From NCBI RefSeq assembly GCF_006864135.1, contig NZ_SADV01000005.1:1-64000 (forward strand): a stretch of 64,000 nt of DNA, read 5' to 3'. Shown piece after piece: positions 26,889 through 35,865 of the stretch. Source of the stretch: Lysinibacillus sphaericus (GTDB lineage Bacteria > Bacillota > Bacilli > Bacillales_A > Planococcaceae). The notes under the pieces are model-generated. The model was not told where the DNA came from, did no database searches, and saw only the letters and a list, made by a program, of their open reading frames with translations. The position numbers were made by a program, and so were the translations under genes. How positions within the stretch are numbered: position 1 is the stretch's first letter; every line of letters starts with the position of its first letter.

Positions 26889-27575
26889 TTATTTTCCATA
26901 TTTCTGCTGAATCGTTTGAATATGTTGTTTTTTGACTTCATTGGATACTTGCATTTGAGGTACAAGCTTATTGTAAATTGCTTGAATATCGTCTTGAGAG
27001 AAAAACTGTTGTGCAGTTTGCTTTTGTGTTTGGATAAAACGCCTTACATTTTCTCGTTTTATAACATGAACATTTTGGGAAGTTACTAACACCTTTTTTA
27101 ATGTACAGCGTTCACTAAAGACAATGACTGAATAAATTGCTTCTTTCGGGAGGTCTAAAAAATCTTGAATTGCACGGATATGCGTAGCATTTTGACGGAT
27201 TGGATTGAAAAATTTATATTTTTTCTTATTCGGCATCATTTGTGTCCATTGTTGTTGTGTTTCATTGCCAAAAATCCAACCACTATAGTTTTTTGACTCA
27301 ATTACATATAGACCAGTTCGATCAATATAAAGTAAATCAATCTCCGTTAATTCATCTGAATTTCTTTTTGGAATATATACATTTAATAATTGTCTATGAC
27401 TTTGTAAGGCATGCCGTTCAATAATTTTCGATGTTAAGTACTCACCATTTCTCCCTTTATTTAGTTTAACTGCAAAGTAATTATTTTTTGTCTGTTTATA
27501 ATAGACACTTTTCCGATAATGTTTTTCCATAAAGTAAAAGCTTATCACTATCGATATAAAAATTATAATTAGCAT
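26889..27575 (-). CDS. NERD-domain protein with N-terminal membrane anchor
   Basis: The 228-residue product starts with one hydrophobic segment (to about residue 17), then a nuclease-related domain: GRNGEYLTSKIIE near 40, EIDLLYIDRTGLYVIESKNYSGWI near 76-99 with the Asp and Glu-x-Lys of a PD-(D/E)XK-like site. It ends in a Gln-rich helix. Function unknown; such proteins are found near DNA-processing genes. The second ATG is chosen because AGGAG is 9 bases away. It is first in the NERD, MazG-like, HNH row. Confidence 0.85.
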   Translation of the reverse strand: MLIIIFISIVISFYFMEKHYRKSVYYKQTKNNYFAVKLNKGRNGEYLTSKIIERHALQSHRQLLNVYIPKRNSDELTEIDLLYIDRTGLYVIESKNYSGWIFGNETQQQWTQMMPNKKKYKFFNPIRQNATHIRAIQDFLDLPKEAIYSVIVFSERCTLKKVLVTSQNVHVIKRENVRRFIQTQKQTAQQFFSQDDIQAIYNKLVPQMQVSNEVKKQHIQTIQQKYGK

Positions 27576-27581
27576 AAACAT

Positions 27582-27984
27582 ACTCTCCTATCTCTTGTTT
27601 CTTTCACTTCATATAACCCAAAAATCCTAAAACTATTATACCAATTTTTTTATGGATATTTTTAGTATTTTTGACATTAGTGTTCAATTTTCCATCAAAA
27701 TAGTTTCTTGTAGCATTTTAGTTTGAATTAAATTATTTTTTGGAAGCTATCTTGTTCAAACACTGATTTTTTGTGACATCTACAACCCTTGGCTACTAGT
27801 TTGCTAACCCCTTTTTTGTTCCAATCAATCATTTATCAAAAATTCATTATTAATACAATTTTCATATCCGTTGAAATAGTGTAAATGCATTATTAACATT
27901 AAATTCCGGATATAATTAACTGTAGATATATGACTTTAGTATTGTTATTATTATGAAGTATTTTTTAAGAAAGGGGGTTTTCTT
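27582..27984. other. Gap between divergent genes
   Basis: AT-rich intergenic region between the NERD gene and the plus-strand membrane protein. A TATAAT near 27912 could be a -10 for the latter but has no good -35. No ORF or repeat seen. Confidence 0.4.
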
Positions 27985-28476
27985 ATGTACGATTCTTCAT
28001 ATTACAATGATTTCGATGATTTAGACGTGGTATTTCTCATTATTATGTTAATTTGTATTGCATTGATAAGTATTGCAAGCTATGTAATTAGTTCACTTAT
28101 TTATTACCAGGCATCTAAAGTAAATGGCTTTAGCAAACTGGCTTATATTGCTTGGATTCCGATTATTGGTATTTATAACCTTTTCTTATTAACAGCAAAG
28201 GGTAATAATGACGTAACCGTTCGAGCAGCAGCAATGAAAAATGCTATTATTTATGCTGTATTGACATTTGTCTCTTTTATTCCGTTTCTGTTTCTGGATG
28301 CGATTGCTTCAATAGGTCTTCTCGGCTTTATTTTCTATATCACATATCGCCTCTTCTATCGTTGGACTGGTGGAACTGGGAAAGCTGTACTTTATACGAT
28401 TTTATCGGTCATCACATTAGGACTATTCTATTTTATCTATGGCTTAATAAAAATGAATAAACCTTTCGTTGCATAA
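27985..28476 (+). CDS. Small integral membrane protein, unknown function
   Basis: The 163-residue product begins with an acidic tail (MYDSSYYNDFDDLD) and has about four membrane helices, with WIPIIGIYNLFLL in the middle. The pattern, including a late YRLFYRWTGGTGKA loop, is common in unnamed Firmicute membrane proteins. AAAGGGGG precedes the ATG. It is a single gene with its own terminator; no function can be assigned. Confidence 0.7.
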   Translation: MYDSSYYNDFDDLDVVFLIIMLICIALISIASYVISSLIYYQASKVNGFSKLAYIAWIPIIGIYNLFLLTAKGNNDVTVRAAAMKNAIIYAVLTFVSFIPFLFLDAIASIGLLGFIFYITYRLFYRWTGGTGKAVLYTILSVITLGLFYFIYGLIKMNKPFVA

Positions 28477-28490
28477 TACATATGCAAGTA

Positions 28491-28532
28491 CAAAGACCTC
28501 TTTTTACCATTTAAGGTTAAAGAGGTTTTCTA
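28491..28532. terminator. Terminator between convergent genes
   Basis: AGACCTCTTTTTA and TTAAAGAGGTTTT pair with small mismatches and are followed by TTC TAG; it can serve both sides. Confidence 0.7.
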
Positions 28533-28533
28533 G

Positions 28534-29613
28534 TTATTCACGTAATTTTACACTATAGTGCCTTATGGACTTAGGAATACCTTTTAATGCAAGCACCCCA
28601 CTATAGACTAAAAATCTTATTCTAGATTCTAAAAAGAAGACACTAGGAAGCTCTTCTATCAAAGGTAAGAGTTCCGCAATCACTGCCCCTGTCTTGATAA
28701 AATCTGTTGTTGCTTGTTCACTATGTAGCCTTTCTATCGTCTCTATAATAAAGGGATCAAAATAATTTTCTGGTACCCCTTTTATTCCATTATTAATCCA
28801 TAAGCGCAGAATATCGTTAGTTTGCGATAATGTTTCCCATTCATTTTGGAATATACGACGGTCCTGGATAGTTAATGGCTTTTTTTCTTCTATGTTCATA
28901 AAAAGCTGCGCTAATTGCTGTGAACTAAGATGGCTTGTCGCACAATTAACCTTACTCTGTTCTGTTGTATTAATAAGAAAAATCTCATTTGATTTATTTC
29001 GCAATAAATAGAGGAAAAAACGAAGCCCGCATTGTTCATCGGCATTATTACCATACCAAATATAGATAGGAACATGATTCGAAATATCTTCTATTTCACG
29101 CAAAGTATTTGTAAACTTATTTTGATAAACATCTTCTTGTTCATCGTTAATATTTTCAAATAACCAATTGTTTCGGAATGTTTGGCCTCTTTTCTCCTCT
29201 AGCTTCCACAATGGTCCAATTGAGAAGCAATCAGGCAATCCAATCACATGTTTAGGTGGTGCTAGTGCTACTCTCACTGAACCAGCTGCAGATTCGGAGC
29301 TCACAATATGAACTGCCTGTGTTGTTATTCGTTGATCCACAGAACAATGTTTTTGAATACAGTCATTGATAATTTCTACGATGTCGCTTAATTTATGTTG
29401 CTCAAGCCAGAATCCCCACTCGTCAATTGCTTTACTTTCTTCATGGTTGAATGCTTCAAATTGAACATGATGCTGTAATTCATAAGCCTCCCATTCACTC
29501 CTATCTATCAAATCCGATGCGTTCATATAATTATGTGTTTTAATTCGGTAGACAAAAACCATATTTGATTCCAATAAAAAATAAATATATGGATACTTTA
29601 CTTTCGATTCCAT
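28534..29613 (-). CDS. DUF1835/DUF3658-domain protein
   Basis: The 359-residue soluble protein has an N-terminal extension of about 95 residues, then a DUF1835 domain (HIVSSESAAGSVRVAL near 102, LPDCFSIGPLW near 125) and a DUF3658-like C-terminal part beginning near residue 250 (LTIQDRRIFQNEWETL). Found widely in Bacillales, often several per genome, with unknown function. GGGGGG precedes the ATG. It is monocistronic. Confidence 0.8.
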   Translation of the reverse strand: MESKVKYPYIYFLLESNMVFVYRIKTHNYMNASDLIDRSEWEAYELQHHVQFEAFNHEESKAIDEWGFWLEQHKLSDIVEIINDCIQKHCSVDQRITTQAVHIVSSESAAGSVRVALAPPKHVIGLPDCFSIGPLWKLEEKRGQTFRNNWLFENINDEQEDVYQNKFTNTLREIEDISNHVPIYIWYGNNADEQCGLRFFLYLLRNKSNEIFLINTTEQSKVNCATSHLSSQQLAQLFMNIEEKKPLTIQDRRIFQNEWETLSQTNDILRLWINNGIKGVPENYFDPFIIETIERLHSEQATTDFIKTGAVIAELLPLIEELPSVFFLESRIRFLVYSGVLALKGIPKSIRHYSVKLRE

Positions 29614-29781
29614 AACTTAGCCCCCCTTCTATAAAAATTTTACCATATAAAAGTTAGGAACTATTCAGTTGTATGACACTTGATCTATCAAATTTTGAAA
29701 AAGAAGTTAGCTAACAGAAAAAATATGCTATATTATAGTTAGAAAATTTTGAATTTCTAATTTTAAATACAAAGGGGTTTG

Positions 29782-30969
29782 ATGATTGTGTATGAAAATA
29801 TTTTAAGACATCCAGGACCTACGCCAATTCCTAAAAAGGTTCAGCTTGCGATGAATCGCGATATTATTAGTCATCGAAGCAATGAATTTGTAGCGCTTTA
29901 CCGTGAAACAATTGAATTAGTAAAACCTATTTTCGGGACAAAGCAGGATATTTTACTTCTTCCATCAGGTGGAACAGCAGCTTTAGAGGCCGCGGCGGTT
30001 AACACTGTTTCTGCTGGTGAAAATGTTGTTGTGATCACTGTTGGAGCATTCGGAGACTATTTTGTTTCGATTTGTGAGAAATTCGGCTTTCATGTACATA
30101 AGCTTGAAAAAGAATGGGGACAAGCTTGCACAGCTAAGGAGCTACGAGAATTCTTGCAACCGTTGAAAGATATTAAAGCTGTTTTTGTCACATACAATGA
30201 AACTTCGACTGGTATCTTAAACCCAATTGCTGAATTAGCACAAGTTGTACGTGAGGAAACGGATGCATTGTGTATTGTCGATGGTGTAAGTTGCATAGGT
30301 GGAGCTCCTGCTGAAATGGATGCCTGGGGAATCGATATTCTTGTTACTGGATCTCAAAAAGCGATGATGTTACCTCCTGGACTTTCTCTTGTCAGCGTTA
30401 GTGATAGGGCTTGGAACGTTATTGAAGAAAATAATACACCGTCCTATTATTTAAACCTATTAAGCTATCGTAGCTGGGCAGAAAAAGGGATGACTCCAAA
30501 CACGCCTACTGTGACACTTATTTCTGGACTTCATGAGGTTTGTAAACTTATAGAGGAAGAAGGAGGCTTTGAACATACAGTTGCTCGCCATAAACTAATG
30601 AAAAACATGGTGCGTCATGCGATGAATGCCCTTCATATTGAACTTCTCACTACGGATGAGCATGCTTCTCCGACCATTACAGCGATTATGGCACCAAAAG
30701 GGATTGCACTCGGTAACTTCTTGGCACATTTAAAACAACAATATCATTTAGATTTTGCTGGTGGCCTCGGCCATTTGCAAGGTAAAATTTTTAGATTCGG
30801 CCATATGGGCTATTGTTTCCCCAGTGATATTTTACAAGCAGTTTCTTTAATGGAAGCGGCACTTCAAGACTTTGAATATGACTTTGAGCCAGGTGCAGGT
30901 GTGCGGGCAGCACAGGAAGTATTTTTAACCGCTCAGCGAAAACAATGCCACGATAAAGTGAAACTTTAA
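29782..30969 (+). CDS. Class V PLP-dependent aminotransferase
   Basis: The fold-type I aminotransferase resembles alanine/serine-glyoxylate aminotransferases and the PucG type. The 395-residue product has RHPGPTPIP at the start, the cofactor segment LLLPSGGTAALEAA near 60, the Asp of CIVDGVS near 169 and the PLP lysine in TGSQKAMMLPPG (about 193). The acceptor is not clear; a purine-breakdown or glycine-metabolism role is possible. AAAGGGG precedes the start cluster TTG-ATG; the ATG at 29782 is preferred but a GTG two codons later is also possible. Confidence 0.9.
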   Translation: MIVYENILRHPGPTPIPKKVQLAMNRDIISHRSNEFVALYRETIELVKPIFGTKQDILLLPSGGTAALEAAAVNTVSAGENVVVITVGAFGDYFVSICEKFGFHVHKLEKEWGQACTAKELREFLQPLKDIKAVFVTYNETSTGILNPIAELAQVVREETDALCIVDGVSCIGGAPAEMDAWGIDILVTGSQKAMMLPPGLSLVSVSDRAWNVIEENNTPSYYLNLLSYRSWAEKGMTPNTPTVTLISGLHEVCKLIEEEGGFEHTVARHKLMKNMVRHAMNALHIELLTTDEHASPTITAIMAPKGIALGNFLAHLKQQYHLDFAGGLGHLQGKIFRFGHMGYCFPSDILQAVSLMEAALQDFEYDFEPGAGVRAAQEVFLTAQRKQCHDKVKL

Positions 30970-31076
30970 TCAGCGAGGCCTTCTTCATCCCCACAGATAT
31001 GATTTGCCTTCACCAATTAGGATTATATAGGTAATTATTCTTCCTCTTATTACTTGATAATGTGGGATAAAGATTT

Positions 31077-31114
31077 AAACTTCCAAATCTATGTATGGAT
31101 TTGGAAGTTTGTTT
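31077..31114 (+). terminator. Rho-independent terminator
   Basis: AAACTTCCAAATC and GATTTGGAAGTTT are perfectly complementary around an 8-nt loop, followed by GTTTATTTATT, about 105 bases after the aminotransferase. Confidence 0.8.
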
Positions 31115-31206
31115 ATTTATTGTCCCTATTCAATCTCTAATTAAGCAAAAGGGCCATATAATGTAGTAACTGATTGTACTAATTCAAAATGGTTTCATTC
31201 CTCATA

Positions 31207-31691
31207 ATGAAAGGAGTTATTTCAATCAAAAACAATAATGATTGCCATCCTCTAGACAAAATAGAAAAGTGGTTGGTTTTTACTGGTTATGCAGCTTTTG
31301 TTTGGTCGACTCTATTCGGGTTGATCCACATTTACTGGGCTACAGGAGGCACTATAGGATTTGAAGGCCAGACAATGGGCGAAGTGTTATTCATCATTAA
31401 TCTGGTTGCAATTGGCCTATGTATAATTGCTGCATTTACTGCACTTGCACTTGTTCAAGCATGGGGACGACGGTTTCCACCTGGTTGTTGCTCATTTTAG
31501 CATGGGGAGCATGTGTGGTTTTAGGTTTGCGGGGTGGTGTAGGGATAATTCAAAGCTTATTGGGATCAGAATCACTTCCTTTACTTTTAGTAATTGTTGA
31601 ACCGTTTTTCTTGTTAGGAGGAATCTTATATGGTCTTCTTGCTTTTCTTTATATCTATACGAAGAAAAGTAAAACAGGACGGAATAAATAG
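31207..31691 (+). pseudogene. DUF3995 membrane protein, frameshifted
   Basis: Two overlapping frames together make one small four-helix membrane protein. Frame one runs from KIEKWLVFTGYAAFVWS through HIYWATGG and FIINLVAIGLCII to ALVQAWGR; a shift within 31468-31478 gives VSTWLLLILAWGACVVLGLRGGVGIIQSLL and ends LLGGILYGLLAFLYIY. RGGVGIIQ and the W.LGG-like ending are typical of DUF3995. Frame one alone stops 25 bases after the shift. AAAGGAG at 31210 is followed by ATC at the ideal distance, so the start may be damaged too. Confidence 0.78.
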
Positions 31692-31779
31692 GAGATAACC
31701 CTTTAGTAATTCAAGAAACGAGCGTGATTACTGAGCAAGAAGAAATGTTCAATTTAAAAAATCTTTTTAGACTGAACAT

Positions 31780-31850
31780 CCTTATTTAGACTAATATCTT
31801 CAACATTGATCTCATCATGTATACCTGTCATTAAATTGAAAGTTCTTAAT
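31780..31850 (-). pseudogene. Fragment of a second D-serine dehydratase gene
   Basis: The minus strand here can be read MTGIHDEINVEDISLNK, which closely matches MTGLHDEISVEDIGLTNK of the intact dsdA about 900 bases to the right. DNA identity is visible over about 50 bases (ATATCTTC.AC..T.ATCTCATCATGTA). The rest of the gap to 32054 shows nothing else recognisable. It is a small relic of a duplicated or transferred dsdA. Confidence 0.7.
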
Positions 31851-32054
31851 GCATAATGAAACGCATATACTATTTCATTTTTTAGTTATTATTATTAAAT
31901 ATTAAACAAGCATTGAAATCGTAAGAGAACGATACACCTAAGTACATGATCGACTGAATAATCTTTTACAGCCCGAATTATGAATATGAGTACATTTTCA
32001 AAAGCTAAAAGTGTTATACTAATAAACACGTTATAAATTGAGGAGTTAGACAGT

Positions 32055-32246
32055 ATGAAATATTTTAAACCACAAATGCAGCAACTTGTGAAAGAAAACC
32101 GTGAATTACATGATCGCCTAAAAGAGTTAATGTCCGAAATGGATTTGCAAAAAAATTATGCTTTAAAAGCTTTATATCACGCTGAAGTAGCGGACGGTGG
32201 ACGCTATCAGCAAGATTATCAAGCGTTGGACTATTTATATAAATAA
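32055..32246 (+). CDS. Small coiled-coil protein of unknown function
   Basis: The 63-residue product has a heptad-rich helix (QLVKENRELHDRLKELMSEM, about 10-29) and a short aromatic tail (YQQDYQALDYLYK). GAGG precedes the ATG and a strong terminator follows, which supports a real gene. I do not recognise the family. Confidence 0.65.
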   Translation: MKYFKPQMQQLVKENRELHDRLKELMSEMDLQKNYALKALYHAEVADGGRYQQDYQALDYLYK

Positions 32247-32260
32247 CTTTAAAAGTAATA

Positions 32261-32300
32261 AACGCAAGAATGTTGATTCCGATAGCATTCTTGCGTTTTC
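32261..32300 (+). terminator. Rho-independent terminator
   Basis: AACGCAAGAATG and CATTCTTGCGTT form a perfect 12-bp stem followed by TTCTT, shortly after the small coiled-coil gene. Confidence 0.88.
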
Positions 32301-32333
32301 TTATTAACTAACTACCTTAATCATTAATTTTTG

Positions 32334-33656
32334 CTACTGGCACACCTTTGCCATGTACTCCCCACGCATTTCCTCCGGCACCATACTTCCACCTGTTGCC
32401 CATACAAGATGGGTAGCTTGCTCCATCTTATTAACTAAATCATGCTTTTCTAAATAACTTTGTCCATTTTTCATTAACTGAATTGGTCCGAACATCCCTG
32501 CATGTGCAGATGGTTCTAAAAATAGACCTTCCGAATCTATCGCTAAACCGAGCGACGTAAATAATTCTTCATCTTTCACTGTATAACAACCACTAATATA
32601 TGTTTCCATCACTTTGCCAACAAATTTTGACGCACGACCAACAGCAAGGCCATCTGCTTCGGTTTTATTAGTAAGACCGATATCTTCTACACTAATTTCA
32701 TCATGTAAACCTGTCATTAAGCCAATTGTCATACAAGGGGATGCTACGGGCTCTGCGAAAAATATATGGGCATGCTCTCCAAAAATTTCACGTATCCCGT
32801 ACGCAACTCCCCCCGGTCCTCCACCTACACCACATGGTAAATACACGAACAATGGATGAGCAGCATCCACAGAAATATTCGTCTTTTCAAACTGTGCTTT
32901 TAAACGCTTCGCCGCCACTGCATAGCCGGCAAATAGGTCCTTCGAATTTTCATCATCAATAAAATGACACATAGGATCTTGTTCAGCCTCTCGACGACCT
33001 TGTTCTACAGCAACACTATAATCTGCTTCATATTCAATAACTGTCGCACCTTTTTCACGCAGTAATGCTTTTTTCCACTCTTTTGCATCACTCGACATAT
33101 GTACAACGACATTAAAGCCGAGTCTTTTGCCCATAATGCCGATACTCAATCCTAAATTACCTGTAGAACCTACGGCAATTGTGTATTGCTGAAAGAACGA
33201 TTGAAAGTCCTCTGTTGCCAACACCGCATAACTATCCTCTTTTGTTAGCTTGCCACTAGCGATCGCAAGCCGTTCTGCCTGCCTTAATACTTCAAAAATA
33301 CCACCACGGGCTTTAATAGAGCCGGAAATTGGCAAGGCATGATCGCATTTTAAGATAAATTGACCTGGTATTAATACATCAAATTCTTTTTCAAGAGCTT
33401 TCTTCATGCAAGGTATATCTAGTAAAGACGATTCAATAAGCCCTTTGCTTTCCAAAAGCTCTGGAAATGCTAAAGTTAAATAGGTAGAAAAGCGTTTAAG
33501 TGTTTCCTCTGCCTCCTCAACTTCCTCCATTGAAAAAAGATTTGTTTGCGCCTTTTTTTCTCGATTTGTATTTTTCCAAAGTACAGTATGATGATTTGCT
33601 AACTCATTTAGTCCTGGAAATTGATTTAATAGTTCGTGTTTACGCTCATTTTCCAC
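32334..33656 (-). CDS. dsdA: D-serine ammonia-lyase (dehydratase)
   Basis: This PLP enzyme converts D-serine to pyruvate and ammonia, removing a toxic D-amino acid. The 440-residue product has the PLP lysine in SGSIKARGG (about residue 115), the glycine-rich phosphate loop GSTGNLGLS near 163 and CGVGGGPGGVAYG near 268, as in the DsdA group. The GTG at 33656 has AGG 9 bases upstream and overlaps the yqxD stop by 11 bases; earlier codons run into the yqxD gene. Translational coupling to yqxD is likely. Confidence 0.93.
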   Translation of the reverse strand: MENERKHELLNQFPGLNELANHHTVLWKNTNREKKAQTNLFSMEEVEEAEETLKRFSTYLTLAFPELLESKGLIESSLLDIPCMKKALEKEFDVLIPGQFILKCDHALPISGSIKARGGIFEVLRQAERLAIASGKLTKEDSYAVLATEDFQSFFQQYTIAVGSTGNLGLSIGIMGKRLGFNVVVHMSSDAKEWKKALLREKGATVIEYEADYSVAVEQGRREAEQDPMCHFIDDENSKDLFAGYAVAAKRLKAQFEKTNISVDAAHPLFVYLPCGVGGGPGGVAYGIREIFGEHAHIFFAEPVASPCMTIGLMTGLHDEISVEDIGLTNKTEADGLAVGRASKFVGKVMETYISGCYTVKDEELFTSLGLAIDSEGLFLEPSAHAGMFGPIQLMKNGQSYLEKHDLVNKMEQATHLVWATGGSMVPEEMRGEYMAKVCQ

Positions 33657-34119
33657 CTTCAGATTCCTCCATTTTTTGAGCCGAAATCGCTCGTTCACAA
33701 ATTTGTCGAAATTTCAATTCAAACGAAATATTGTTTTCTTGAGTTCGTTTTTTAGGCCCTTTCGTCCGTCCTCCAGCACGTCTAATTTTCTGTCCAACAT
33801 GGCGCATATCGAGCAAACGTTCGATATTTTCATTGGACATCTCTCTTCCATTTTGATCGATTGGATAACCTCCTCTTGCCAAAACCATAGCTGCTAAACC
33901 GTAATCCTGCGTAATGACAATATCATGTTTTGAAAGCGCATTCACTAGCGTAAAATCAACCGAATCTGGACCCTTCGGAACCATAATTGTTATTATATTA
34001 TCACGTTCGATACGGTGGGATGTATCGCAAAACAAGATTGTTTCAATCTCAAACTCAGATGATATAGATAACGCCAAATCCACGACTGGACAGGCATCAG
34101 CGTCAATTAAAACCTTCAC
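33646..34119 (-). CDS. yqxD: YaiI/YqxD-family protein (UPF0178)
   Basis: The 157-residue PIN-like-fold protein opens with VLIDADACPVV, followed by SVDFTLVNALSKHDIVITQDYGLAAM and RGG, the marks of the family. It may be a nuclease, but this is not established. The C-terminal tail is Lys/Glu-rich. The start is the GTG at 34119; AAAGG is rather far away (14 bases), so the exact start is uncertain. In many Bacillales this gene lies by the sigma-A operon, which is not the case here. Confidence 0.88.
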   Translation of the reverse strand: MKVLIDADACPVVDLALSISSEFEIETILFCDTSHRIERDNIITIMVPKGPDSVDFTLVNALSKHDIVITQDYGLAAMVLARGGYPIDQNGREMSNENIERLLDMRHVGQKIRRAGGRTKGPKKRTQENNISFELKFRQICERAISAQKMEESEGGK

Positions 34120-34306
34120 AATAAAGCATCATTCCTTTCTCATAATTAGATAGATCGCTCAACCAATCATTATTTTAATATAATAAATTCTTTCCCCCAT
34201 TTGTTCAATTCTTCACAAACTTTAGACTGTTTGAAAAAGTATTTTATTGAATAGTGCGAAAAATAGATATACGATAAAAATATCAAATAACTGGAGGTTT
34301 TTTACT

Positions 34307-35680
34307 ATGACAACTACAACTGTAAGCAACGAACAATTAGCAAAAGAATACGTTGATGGCGTATTCGAGCAACTAAAACAACAAAATAGTTATCAAGCAG
34401 AGTTCTTACAAGCAGCTGAAGAAATTTTCATTTCATTAGTGCCTGTATTTGCACAACACCCTGAATATATTAAAGCCAATATCTTATCTCGTATCGTTGA
34501 GCCAGATCGTATCATTTCTTTCCGTGTAGCTTGGCAAGATGATAACAATGAAGTTCAAGTAAACCGTGGTTACCGTGTGCAATACAGCAACGTAATGGGG
34601 CCATACAAAGGCGGTCTTCGCTTCCACCCTTCCGTAAATGAATCCATTATCAAATTCTTAGGCTTTGAACAAATCTTTAAAAATGCTTTAACAGGCCAAC
34701 CAATCGGTGGTGGTAAAGGTGGTTCAAACTTCGATCCTAAAGGTAAATCAGATTCGGAAATTATGCGTTTCTGTCAAGCATTCATGACTGAATTATACCG
34801 CCATATTGGTCCAGATGTCGATGTTCCAGCAGGTGATATCGGTGTTGGCGCTCGTGAAGTAGGTTATTTATGGGGCCAATATAAACGTTTAACAAAAGCA
34901 AGCGAATCTGGTGTATTAACTGGTAAAACTCCTGGCTACGGTGGTTCTTTAGCCCGTAAAGAGGCAACTGGCTATGGTACTGTATATTTTGTAAACGAAA
35001 TGCTAAAAGATGTCAATGATTCATTCGAAGGTAAAACAGTTGTAGTTTCTGGTTCTGGAAACGTTTCAACATATGCTATTGAAAAAGCACAAGCTTATGG
35101 CGCAAAAGTTATTGCTTGCTCTGACTCTTCAGGCTATGTTTACGACCCAGAAGGTTTAGATCTTGATGCAATTAAAGCAATTAAAGAAGTAAAAGGCGAT
35201 CGTATCTCCACTTACCTAAACTATCGTCCAAATGCTACATTTACAGAAGGTTGCACTGGTATTTGGACGATCCCTTGTGACATCGCGCTTCCATGTGCTA
35301 CACAAAATGAAATTAATGGCGATTCGGCTCGTACTTTAATCTCTAACGGAGTGAAAGCTATTGGTGAAGGCGCAAACATGCCATCAGATCTTGAAGCAAT
35401 TAACGAATTCTTAAATGCTGGCGTATTATTCGGTCCTGCTAAAGCTGCTAATGCCGGAGGGGTTGCTGTATCTGCTCTTGAAATGGCGCAAGATTCAAGT
35501 CGCGTTTTCTGGTCATTTGAAAAAGTAGATGCTAAATTACATGAAATTATGAAAAACATTTACGCGGACAGCAAAGCAGCTGCTGAAAAATATGGCTACC
35601 CCGGCAATCTTGTAGTTGGCGCGAACATCGCTGGCTTTATAAAAGTTGCTGATGGTATGCTAGCTGAAGGCGTTTATTAA
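34307..35680 (+). CDS. gdhA: Glutamate dehydrogenase, NADP-type (GdhA family)
   Basis: This enzyme interconverts 2-oxoglutarate plus ammonium and glutamate. The 457-residue hexameric-type enzyme has the substrate segment GPYKGGLRFHPSV (98-110), the catalytic lysine in IGGGKGGSNFDPKG (Lys137), PAGDIGVGAREVG and the nucleotide-binding GSGNVSTYA. NADP preference is inferred from length and type. TGGAGG precedes the ATG at 34307; the longer frame lacks a site. Codon use is clean, suggesting high expression. Confidence 0.95.
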   Translation: MTTTTVSNEQLAKEYVDGVFEQLKQQNSYQAEFLQAAEEIFISLVPVFAQHPEYIKANILSRIVEPDRIISFRVAWQDDNNEVQVNRGYRVQYSNVMGPYKGGLRFHPSVNESIIKFLGFEQIFKNALTGQPIGGGKGGSNFDPKGKSDSEIMRFCQAFMTELYRHIGPDVDVPAGDIGVGAREVGYLWGQYKRLTKASESGVLTGKTPGYGGSLARKEATGYGTVYFVNEMLKDVNDSFEGKTVVVSGSGNVSTYAIEKAQAYGAKVIACSDSSGYVYDPEGLDLDAIKAIKEVKGDRISTYLNYRPNATFTEGCTGIWTIPCDIALPCATQNEINGDSARTLISNGVKAIGEGANMPSDLEAINEFLNAGVLFGPAKAANAGGVAVSALEMAQDSSRVFWSFEKVDAKLHEIMKNIYADSKAAAEKYGYPGNLVVGANIAGFIKVADGMLAEGVY

Positions 35681-35710
35681 TATTAATTTCAGAATCCTTT
35701 CAATACACTT

Positions 35711-35740
35711 AAGGTGATAACGAACATTCGTTATTACCTT
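35711..35740. promoter_or_regulatory. 14-bp near-palindrome containing CGAACATTCG
   Basis: AAGGTGATAACGAA and TTCGTTATTACCTT are inverted copies with one mismatch. There is no T run, so it is a poor terminator. CGAA..TTCG resembles the core of PurR boxes, and the purC-type gene starts 126 bases further. Confidence 0.5.
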
Positions 35741-35786
35741 GATTCATCATTAGAAACGAAGTTGAAAACATAAAAAAATCGTTTAA

Positions 35787-35832
35787 AACGAACATTTTTA
35801 CTATTAAATATTCAAAACATTCGTGTTATAAT
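35787..35832 (+). promoter_or_regulatory. Probable PurBox pair and -10 of purC
   Basis: ACGAACATTTT (from 35788) and AAAACATTCGT (ending 35824) are inverted copies of a CGAA-centred motif like the PurR-binding PurBoxes of Bacillus. TATAAT at 35827-35832 follows at once, with TTAAAT 17 bases upstream as a weak -35. PurR control by purine supply is inferred. Confidence 0.6.
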
Positions 35833-35865
35833 AATGAAGTAGTACGAAATATTGGAGGGTTGTTT

